A DNA stretch of 26,654 nt from Fidelibacterota bacterium. Its GTDB lineage: Bacteria; Fidelibacterota; Marinisomatia; Marinisomatales; UBA1611. A program made the position numbers and the translations under genes. Shown piece after piece: positions 17,101-22,639 of the stretch (the stretch's first letter is position 1; each line of letters starts with the position of its first letter). Under the pieces are notes generated by a model that was not told where the DNA came from, searched no databases, and worked only from the letters and a program-made list of their open reading frames with translations. The stretch spans positions 1 through 26,654 of the forward strand of contig NZIX01000024.1 of assembly GCA_002691785.1 (NCBI GenBank). Reading direction: 5' to 3'.

Positions 17101-18398
17101 TTGATCCTGATGGAGATGACATTCTTTACGATTGGGTATTAGGGATGACCTATTATTATGAAGAAAATGATGTATACCTGAGTGCTGAAGGGCTATCTGA
17201 TACTTCTTATTCTATAACCTATCAAGACTTGTATACTCTTTTAGATACGATGGGAGTGGATACTTTATATGCAGAGTGGGATGTTTTTGCTTATGATAGC
17301 GATGGTTATTATGCAAATTCATCTTATTATTTTGATATAAAAATATTCAAGGAAAATACGGCACCAAACAATTTTGATCTAATTTCTCCTGAATCAGGAA
17401 CCATGTTAACGATTACTAATGAAAATCTTTCAGCTTTCACCCCAATATTATGGACAGAATCCATCGATTGGGATGAGGAGAACGTAACTTATACTTGGTG
17501 GTTGTTTGATGCACAAAATGATACTTTAATAAGTTATGTCGATAGTCTCAACAATGGAGAAGGAGAAATGCAGATAGAGCACCAAGCAGTTTATGATGCT
17601 TTTCTTGAAGCAGAGATTGACTCTTTTGATTATACATGGACTGTAACTGCTCATGATGGACAAGATTCAACATTTGCTGAAAACGGTCCATTTGCTTTAA
17701 CAATTATTAATGGTATAAATGTACCTCCCTCTGAATTTTCATTGTTAACCCCTGAAGATGGGTCAACAATTATAATTGATGAGCAAACTTCGTTAACAGG
17801 TACTCAGGAAGTAACTTGGGAAAGTTCGACTGATGATGGAAGAACTATCATTTACTTAATTGAGCATGAAACAAATGTTGGTCAAATCTCGTTTATTCCA
17901 CAAAGTACTGAGGACAATACTTTTACTATCTCTTTCTCAGATGTAATTGAAGAACTTAATACCTTGATGCTCACAAATCCGGGCTTGAGTTACTTTGAAA
18001 TAACTTGGAATGTTCGTGCATCAGATGGAATTGACACTACGGCATCTTTGAATGGTCCATTTACTTTTACAATAGATGCAGGCGCTTACCTATCAGCTCT
18101 TGAATTAGCAAGTTTACCAGAGGTTTTTGAATTACATCAGAATTACCCAAATCCATTTAACCCCAACACGGCGATAAGGTATGATGTTTCTGAAAATGAC
18201 TTTGTTTCCATTCAAATTTTTGACGTTGTCGGTAGAAAAGTAAAAACATTATTAAACTCTAATGCACAACCTGGGAGGTATTCCATTACTTGGAATGGAA
18301 CTAATGATTATGGTGAACCAGTTTCTGCAGGAATGTACTTTTATCAAATGAGAACATCTAGTTTTCAATCGGTCAAAAAACTGATTTTAATGAAATAA
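11160..18398 (+). CDS. Giant secreted protein: duplicated choice-of-anchor I propeller, lamin-tail, YGDDP modules, sorting domain
   Basis: 2412 residues with a signal peptide (1-22). In order: choice-of-anchor I N-half A (about 23-209); second N-half A' (210-404); lamin-tail-like domain (406-585, FFSEYAEGSSNHKYLEIFNG); C-half B (600-897, SKDLEPEYIAISPDG, SANEGDARDYDGYSEETRV); second C-half B' (900-1197, QDLEPEYVAI); five modules with YGDDP and NTNGAPL/NTNGSPL motifs (nt 14754-16630); four Ig/FN3-like domains (16636-18095, with WDVYATDG-like motifs); and the sorting domain (NYPNPFNPNTAIRYDV, tail SVKKLILMK). The order A-A'-LTD-B-B' suggests one propeller inserted in another. Choice-of-anchor I proteins are often labelled alkaline phosphatase-like, but I see no phosphatase site. 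Role: surface or secreted binding protein, inferred only. GGAG lies 8 bases before the ATG. It probably starts a unit with the next two genes. Confidence 0.85.
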   Translation: MKSVVNLIIVALFQFMVLKAQAVFVDHLGTYNTGIFDESAAEIVSYDKETGLVFFINSHANQVVSLDISNPHFPIEKYTIDVDFQIPGGIANCVAVYSGLVAVAVASEMVDENGSVVFYNAENGAHISTVEVGVLPDNLQFSYDGSKVITADEGEPSSDYSIDPEGTVSVIEIIGGNPSPTATIINFNEFDGMKEQLINENVRIFGGVGESFSIDHLSTYETGIFDESAAEIIAYDSQLKHLFFVNANANQIVALNLTQPATPVVSYEIDIENQVPGGTANCVAVHNGLAAIAVASSEINDNGYVVFYDGETGLHIQNVEVGVLPDNLQFSPNGGKVVTANEGEPSDDYLIDPLGSVSIIDIDNGVPGTNSITIDFTSYDSQVETLKANGVRIFGKGPDINVAASGLFFSEYAEGSSNHKYLEIFNGTGSAVDLTNYSVSSCNNGCDAIDEFDYPDNISFASGTVLENGDVYIIAHPSADASILDEADQTFTYLSNGDDFFALTLAGATADTYTIIDKIGDFGDDPGSGWDVAGTTNGTKDHTLKRKSSVTSGNIDWSGSSGSSVENSEWEVLDQNTWTHLGAHIATGSVGTIAGSALPSKDLEPEYIAISPDGNKAYVAFQENNALAIVDLQTANIENIKSFGLKNHSLYGNEFDASDKDNQINIVNHPTLGMYQPDAIKAYSINGQTYLFSANEGDARDYDGYSEETRVKDLTLDPVAFPNASTLQDEANLGRLKTTTANGDIDGDGDHDVIYSYGARSFSIWDEAGNLVWDSGNQIETILVDFYNDHSGVQYSFDSRSDDKGPEPEAVEIGQIGSKTYAFVGLERASGFMVYDVSNPTSPEFITYNPGATGDIAPESIVFISASESPTNQDLLAVSNEVSGTVSIYKIGPEFGTASVSQDLEPEYVAITENGSKAYIALQENNAFAIVDLFSNQVIDIVSLGYKDHSLPGNGYDPTDKNDGFINIEPQPTLGMYQPDAIKAYEVNGLSYIVTANEGDARDYDGYSEETRVKDLTLDPEIFPSASYLQEDQNLGRLKTTLSQGDIDGDGDHDVIYSYGARSFSIWDENGHLIWDSGNQIEMILKDFYPDYPGIVYSFDSRSDDKGPEPEAVEISYIDGQAYAFIGLERSSGFLVYNITDPYDPEYLMFHPGADGDIAPESIVFISKTETLDVNVLAVSNEVSGSVSFYSVNAFHPTVTPTSAMAVSKIRVYGEPAGAEDYIVAKDQEGRVVGASEISIHENESYINLQIYGDDPSTPEKDGMFEGEKFTLHLYDASEKKLLAGESDYVWMNTNGAPLTDLDDPNNIISFPVPFLFTATPTSGLALGQISLFGESADSQDWIAAIDSEGNCVGAGHVTVYDTLSFINLQIYGDDPSTPEKDGMFEGESFTFHLYDVSEGQYLESQVYRTWENTNGAPISGISDSDFIFVFPHPFLSFDPGFEPTPLSAQVLGKVTINGEYGEQSDIVAAYQLVEIDCEDPDFDGINEQEECVSVEIYGVSNFVEYNDMSYINIQVYGDDPATLEKDGLLEGELFNLGVYDASKNNFEIIEDFEVWTNTNGAPLEGYSDPEQIIAFPIPFEIYETPASAQALGQIVQFNDVVEQNDWMAAVSINNDTVAYGAGKIIENEGLNYFNFQIYGDDPETEEIDGMVDNEEFYLVFYDASNGSYEFSQETFIWTNTNGSPLPDLSDPSRIIVIPAPFGGVEPTPSSALIVGSIQVNGLNVSSNSFLSAFGSVGTGGVLAGQAQVLNQEGVSYFVMQVYGDDPETEEIDGLIEGEEIYLSFYDPLTGHILSDLCPVATWTNTNGAPLPEFSSGEIVITFSETNNRPCNFDLVGPADGSQVIVTETNLDQMLTVSWSESVDPDNDVVSYSWELYDESDGLFIGEFSSLSDTQLDIEYQTIYQILADLAADTLNARWDVYATDGVDTTYASNGPFSAVFIRENFGPSSIELLLPEDYSEIAVGSSNINDVLNFSWTQSLDPDGDDILYDWVLGMTYYYEENDVYLSAEGLSDTSYSITYQDLYTLLDTMGVDTLYAEWDVFAYDSDGYYANSSYYFDIKIFKENTAPNNFDLISPESGTMLTITNENLSAFTPILWTESIDWDEENVTYTWWLFDAQNDTLISYVDSLNNGEGEMQIEHQAVYDAFLEAEIDSFDYTWTVTAHDGQDSTFAENGPFALTIINGINVPPSEFSLLTPEDGSTIIIDEQTSLTGTQEVTWESSTDDGRTIIYLIEHETNVGQISFIPQSTEDNTFTISFSDVIEELNTLMLTNPGLSYFEITWNVRASDGIDTTASLNGPFTFTIDAGAYLSALELASLPEVFELHQNYPNPFNPNTAIRYDVSENDFVSIQIFDVVGRKVKTLLNSNAQPGRYSITWNGTNDYGEPVSAGMYFYQMRTSSFQSVKKLILMK
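13542..13579 (+). repeat. 38-bp direct repeat, copy 1 (propeller half B)
   Basis: Identical to 14448-14485; encodes YSFDSRSDDKGPE. It marks the duplicated C-terminal propeller halves of the giant protein. Confidence 0.9.
14448..14485 (+). repeat. 38-bp direct repeat, copy 2 (propeller half B')
   Basis: Second copy of 13542-13579, 906 bases (302 codons) downstream and in frame. Confidence 0.9.
14897..14962 (+). repeat. 66-bp near-identical repeat, copy 1 (YGDDP module 1)
   Basis: Matches 15257-15322 with three synonymous differences; encodes INLQIYGDDPSTPEKDGMFE and the two residues beyond. The offset is exactly 360 bases (120 codons), the size of one module. Confidence 0.9.
15257..15322 (+). 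repeat. 66-bp near-identical repeat, copy 2 (YGDDP module 2)
   Basis: Second copy of 14897-14962. Modules 3-5 of the same protein keep the protein motif but have drifted in DNA sequence. Confidence 0.9.
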
Positions 18399-18418
18399 GT
18401 TTTTAAAAGGAGTTAGAT

Positions 18419-18450
18419 TACAAATGGATTCTGTAAAGAATCCATTTGTA
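18419..18450 (+). other. Perfect 13-bp intercistronic hairpin
   Basis: Inverted repeat TACAAATGGATTC/GAATCCATTTGTA (18419-18431 with 18438-18450) with the 6-base loop TGTAAA. It lies between the stop of the 2412-residue gene and the TTG start of the next. No T run follows, so it is not a standard rho-independent terminator; it could stabilise the upstream mRNA or lower expression of the downstream genes. Confidence 0.75.
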
Positions 18451-18472
18451 CTTTACTGATAGGATATAATTT

Positions 18473-21025
18473 TTGAGAAATTATCTAATAACAACTATAT
18501 GTCTCTTTGGCTTAATCAAAGCCCAGCCTAATGCGTTTCAATTTATTTCTACTAATACTGGTGGTATTATTCAAGGAACTCCTCTGATAAATGGATCTTC
18601 AGCTTCTTCAGATGATTGGATTGCTGCATTTGATTTAGAGGGTAATTGTGCTGGTGCTGCTCAATTGGTCTATATACCCGCCTATGGGAATGTTTTTTTT
18701 GGGGTTGGGTTAAGTAATTTTGTTATCTTTGGGGATGATCCAACCACAACAGACATAGATGAGGGAATTAATGCTGGAGAAGGGTTTATTCTTAAATTAT
18801 GGGATTCAAGTTTAGATTTGATTATTGACCAAACAGATGAAAATGGAAATATAATTGTCCATGAAGGATGGCAGAGCTCTAATTTCACGCCCATAAATGG
18901 GTTTGACGATCCTTTTATTGAATTTAATTTTGTTGTTAATAATTCTGACCCTATCATTTTAGGTTGTTTAGTTACGGAGTTTTATGAGGACACAGAATAT
19001 ACATTTAATTTAATTGATTTTGAGTTTTTGGATGAAGATGGTATTTCTGATGATTACTTAGAAGTAATAGTTCTTACTGGAAATAATTATACATACTCTA
19101 GCAACACTGTTGCGCCTGATACAAATTTTTCAGGGGAAATTAATGTTAATTTTCAACTTAATGATGGATTTTCATCTAGTGAAATATTTGTTGCGGCAAT
19201 AAATATTTTACCTGTTAATGATCCACCAGATATTATTTCTCAGGCTCTAGAAATTAATGTTAATGAGGATGAGGCAATTATTTTAGAATCATCAAATTTC
19301 AATATTTATGATGTTGATGGGGATGATTCTTTTTCAATTCTAATTAATGAAGGGGATCATTACTTTTTTTCCAACGATACACTATTTCCTTATCCAAACT
19401 ATTTTGGAGTGCTGTCTGTTAATATTCAACCCAATGATGGACAAGAAAATGGCTTAGGGTCAAACTTTGAATCACTTGTGACTGTTTTACCAATTAATGA
19501 TTCACCAGAAGTCCTAAATCTTGCAATCTATCCATCAATTCCTAATCAAGACGATACTCTCTTTGTGTCCTTTGAAGTATTTGACATAGAAAGTGGAACT
19601 GATTTGTCTACAACAATTCAGTGGCATAAAAATAATATCTATCAAGAGTCTTTTGATAATATGAGTTTTATACTTCCCTCAGAAACAACTTGTGAAGAGA
19701 TTTGGTCTGCATCTGTTCAAGTCTTTGATGGGGAATCTAGCAGTGAAATGATAGAATCTAATTATGTTACCATTTGTGGAAACAATACCCCTCCAGTTTG
19801 GTTTGACGATAATGCAATTAGCTTTTCTATTTTAGAAGATAGTGATTCTAACCTTTTTGATTTATCCTCATTTATTGTTGATCAAGAACAGGCCTCTTCT
19901 CAAATAAGTTTTTTTGCTGAGTCTCAAGATGCTGATAGTCCTATCGAAGCAAATTTCATAAATGAAACTTTTGAACTAATGGTCGGAACTCTAATTGAAA
20001 ATTACTACACCACTCTAGACTCTTCAATTAGCTTGTTAGTATGGGCAAATGATGGGTTAGGTGGTGCTGATACAACTCTAATTTATTTTATAATTGAGCC
20101 CGTAAATGATGCTCCACAGATAAATTCGGTTCCTGAAATCTCTATTCCTGAGGATAGCTTTTATACCCTTTTTATTGATTCTATTGACTATATTGATGTC
20201 GATATGGATGAGTGTTCACTTATAATTAATTCTGGAGACTCTTATTCTGTAATTGGAGATACAATTTTTCCACAAACAAACTATTTTGGTCTACTTTATG
20301 TTCCAATTGAAATTTCAGATGGTTCATTAGTAGATGTAGATACAATAGAAATAAGTGTTGAGGCACAAAATGATACCCCAACGGAATTTTCACTTATTTC
20401 GCCAGAAAATGGTGAAACAGTTTTAATTAACAGTGTAAATCAATACACATATAATCTATCATTTAACTGGGACCTCAGTTTAGATGTAGATGATACATTG
20501 AAATATGTCGTGTTCTTAGAAAATGATGAAATCAATCTTATTTTAGATAGTCTCCCTCAAAATAATTATCAAATTTCCTATGATAATTTAGTTACTGTTT
20601 TCGAATCTAATATGGTGAATATCTTTGAAGGTGTTTGGGGTGTTTATGCTACAGATGGGATAAATAGAACTTATTGTATTGAAAACTTTGAAATAGTGAT
20701 TGATGCTCGAGAAATTTTGAAAAACGACCAAGAATTGAATCCAAAAAAATTTGTTGTTTTTCCAGCTTTCCCAAATCCCTTTAATATGGATATTAAATTC
20801 AAGATTTTTGTTAATAATAAACAAAGCCTTAGCATGAATATTTTTAATCTCAAAGGAGAGTTAGTAAAAAGTTTAATTAATAATAAAGTATTAGACCATG
20901 GAATGCATATTATGAGCTGGGATGGAAAAAATGATGATGGAAAGAATTGTGTAAGTAGTATTTACTTTTTAAATGTTAATCAAAAATCAAAAACGTATAA
21001 GCAAAAGCTGTTGTTATTAAAATAA
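18473..21025 (+). CDS. Secreted protein: YGDDP module, tandem cadherin-like domains, sorting domain
   Basis: 850 residues. The TTG start is forced: an in-frame TAA lies at 18467-18469, AGGA precedes the TTG by 8 bases, and the resulting N-terminus is a clear signal peptide (MRNYLITTICLFGLIKAQ). Domains: one YGDDP-type module (about 22-155; here VIFGDDPTTTDIDEG, with DDWIAAFDLEGNCAGAA before it); four or five cadherin/Ig-like domains joined by VNDPP, INDSP, VNDAP and NDTP linkers, with acidic loops such as DVDGDD that could bind calcium; an Ig/FN3-like domain (SLISPENGETV, GVWGVYATDG) of the type seen in the 2412-residue protein; and a sorting domain (FPAFPNPFNMDIKF, tail KQKLLLLK). Probably a surface or extracellular binding protein; no enzyme motif is seen. 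It lies 74 bases after the previous gene and 12 before the next, probably in one unit. Confidence 0.82.
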   Translation: MRNYLITTICLFGLIKAQPNAFQFISTNTGGIIQGTPLINGSSASSDDWIAAFDLEGNCAGAAQLVYIPAYGNVFFGVGLSNFVIFGDDPTTTDIDEGINAGEGFILKLWDSSLDLIIDQTDENGNIIVHEGWQSSNFTPINGFDDPFIEFNFVVNNSDPIILGCLVTEFYEDTEYTFNLIDFEFLDEDGISDDYLEVIVLTGNNYTYSSNTVAPDTNFSGEINVNFQLNDGFSSSEIFVAAINILPVNDPPDIISQALEINVNEDEAIILESSNFNIYDVDGDDSFSILINEGDHYFFSNDTLFPYPNYFGVLSVNIQPNDGQENGLGSNFESLVTVLPINDSPEVLNLAIYPSIPNQDDTLFVSFEVFDIESGTDLSTTIQWHKNNIYQESFDNMSFILPSETTCEEIWSASVQVFDGESSSEMIESNYVTICGNNTPPVWFDDNAISFSILEDSDSNLFDLSSFIVDQEQASSQISFFAESQDADSPIEANFINETFELMVGTLIENYYTTLDSSISLLVWANDGLGGADTTLIYFIIEPVNDAPQINSVPEISIPEDSFYTLFIDSIDYIDVDMDECSLIINSGDSYSVIGDTIFPQTNYFGLLYVPIEISDGSLVDVDTIEISVEAQNDTPTEFSLISPENGETVLINSVNQYTYNLSFNWDLSLDVDDTLKYVVFLENDEINLILDSLPQNNYQISYDNLVTVFESNMVNIFEGVWGVYATDGINRTYCIENFEIVIDAREILKNDQELNPKKFVVFPAFPNPFNMDIKFKIFVNNKQSLSMNIFNLKGELVKSLINNKVLDHGMHIMSWDGKNDDGKNCVSSIYFLNVNQKSKTYKQKLLLLK

Positions 21026-21037
21026 ATTGGAGTCTCA

Positions 21038-21820
21038 ATGAAATATAAAAAAACAATCATATCTTTATGCTTATTAGGGTCATTTTGTTTTTCACAATTT
21101 GTCTTTAATGCATCTCCTTCTTCAGGCCTAATGTATGGGCAAGCAACCTTTAATGGTGCGAGTCCTGAGCCAGGAGATTGGATAGGGGCATATAGGTCTA
21201 CTTTTCCAAGCGATACTATCTGTGTTGGAGGTAATCGTTTGGAATTTAACAATGGATTAGCATATATCGTAATGCAAATTTATGGAGATGATCCCGAAAC
21301 GATAGAGTCCGATGGCATGGTCTCCGGACAGTCATTCTTCTTAGTTTTATGGGATTCATCTTTAGCACAATCAGATCCAAATTCAGCGATATATTGTCAA
21401 CAAGGATTAACTGAATATGGTGGATGGGAAAACACAAATGGAGCGCCACTTCCAGATTATAGTGACTATACCATGGTATATGACTTTTCTGAAAGCATAT
21501 ATCTTGATGTTGTGAAACAAGACCAAAATAATTTTTTTCCGAACAAAATGCGGTTGCATGGCAACTTTCCAAATCCTTTCAATCCTTTGACAAAGATAGC
21601 TTTTTCTATTTCCGAGCAAATGGATATTGAACTGACCATCTATAATATTAATGGTAAAATAGTTTACAGTAAAAAACATGGGAACCTTAACTCTGGCTAT
21701 AATATTCTTTCATGGAATGGAAAAGCCAATGACGAATCTAATGTCTCTTCAGGTGTTTATATCTACAAAATTCTTTCTGATAAACAAGAATTATCTGGAA
21801 GGATGGTTTTTATGAAATAA
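21038..21820 (+). CDS. Small secreted protein: single YGDDP module plus sorting domain
   Basis: 260 residues, the minimal form of the architecture in this region. Signal peptide (1-19, ending CFSQ); one module (about 20-150) with the standard parts in order: SPSSGLMYGQATFNG, GDWIGAY, VMQIYGDDPETIESDGM, FFLVLWDSS and WENTNGAPLPDYSD; and a C-terminal sorting domain (about 172-260) with GNFPNPFNPLTKIAFSI, ILSWNGKAND and tail SGRMVFMK. GGAG lies 6 bases before the ATG and the upstream gene stops 12 bases before the start, so the two are probably translated from one message. Function of the module is unknown. The WIA[A/F/Y]..G..[C/V]GA pattern is common in secreted proteins of this bacterial group. 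Confidence 0.85.
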   Translation: MKYKKTIISLCLLGSFCFSQFVFNASPSSGLMYGQATFNGASPEPGDWIGAYRSTFPSDTICVGGNRLEFNNGLAYIVMQIYGDDPETIESDGMVSGQSFFLVLWDSSLAQSDPNSAIYCQQGLTEYGGWENTNGAPLPDYSDYTMVYDFSESIYLDVVKQDQNNFFPNKMRLHGNFPNPFNPLTKIAFSISEQMDIELTIYNINGKIVYSKKHGNLNSGYNILSWNGKANDESNVSSGVYIYKILSDKQELSGRMVFMK

Positions 21821-21843
21821 GTTTTGTTTTACCTAACAAAAAA

Positions 21844-21906
21844 GTTCAGAGACTATTAAATCTGAACAAAATAAAAAGGGCGCTTTTAACTTTTGACGCC
21901 CTTTTT
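21844..21906. terminator. Tandem hairpins, bidirectional terminator between convergent genes
   Basis: First hairpin GTTCAGA/TCTGAAC (21844-21850 with 21861-21867, 10-base loop). Second hairpin AAAAAGGGCG/CGCCCTTTTT (21873-21882 with 21897-21906). The A and T runs on either side of the second let it terminate both the plus-strand gene ending at 21820 and the minus-strand gene ending at 21917. Confidence 0.85.
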
Positions 21907-21916
21907 ATTTATAAAC

Positions 21917-22636
21917 TTAAATGATTTTTATTTTAAATAGAACATGACTCCTTTTAATTATATGAAAAATTAGGAAAGAAAAGGACATCAATATAAAGCC
22001 AATGACAATACAATTAATTATATAGTACGGCCAGTCACCAAAAAGAAGAGGATTATCAACATTAGGTGCTGATCTTAAATACATGTAATTCCCTCCTGTT
22101 ATCCAACAAATTATCCCTACAGGTAAAATCATAAACACAGAAAAAAGAAAGCTGTAAACGATTGAAAATTTTCGCAACGTTAATTTATCAATAAAGATAT
22201 TCCATAATGGGAATATAATAATTAAAGAATGATGAATAAAAAAAGTGATATAATTTGTCCAATTATTATAATCGCTCATGTCTGGCGTGAAAATTGCTAA
22301 AAGGGCTGAAATAATTCCAATGAGAAAAGTAAACTCAAAGCAAAATTGATTCTTTTTATACAATGAATATAAGCCCATATATAATCCATAATGACATAAG
22401 TGTAATGGCAGATCTCTTTTCAAAGTTAGACCATTAAAATCGATACGACCCAAATAATCTGCAATTTCCTGGCCAATTGTGAAAACAATTAAATATTTAA
22501 TAACCAAATTTTGCTCTTTCCGTGTTAACCTGGTTGAGATAACTAGTAATAATACAATAAATAATAAAGAGCAAAGTATTGCTATTTGATGATAGGCGTC
22601 AAAGAGTTTTAGGCCTTGAAGTTTTTGAGGTTGCAT
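21917..22636 (-). CDS. TIGR02206 (YwaF-like) family integral membrane protein
   Basis: 239 residues, mostly hydrophobic, with about six or seven membrane segments (around 15-34, 44-60, 82-92, 101-118, 128-148, 158-180 and 205-228). Family marks: DLPLHLCHYGLYMG (75-88), the HH pair at 135-136, TGGNYMYLRSAP (180-191) and GDWPYYI (200-206). The conserved LPLHLC and GGNYMYL segments are the signature of the uncharacterised TIGR02206/YwaF family; no biochemical role is established to my knowledge. It begins 3 bases after the stop codon of the arylsulfotransferase-like gene on the same strand, with no strong ribosome binding site, so translation is probably coupled. It is the only polytopic membrane protein in the window. 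Confidence 0.85.
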   Translation of the reverse strand: MQPQKLQGLKLFDAYHQIAILCSLLFIVLLLVISTRLTRKEQNLVIKYLIVFTIGQEIADYLGRIDFNGLTLKRDLPLHLCHYGLYMGLYSLYKKNQFCFEFTFLIGIISALLAIFTPDMSDYNNWTNYITFFIHHSLIIIFPLWNIFIDKLTLRKFSIVYSFLFSVFMILPVGIICWITGGNYMYLRSAPNVDNPLLFGDWPYYIINCIVIGFILMSFSFLIFHIIKRSHVLFKIKII

Positions 22637-22639
22637 AAG

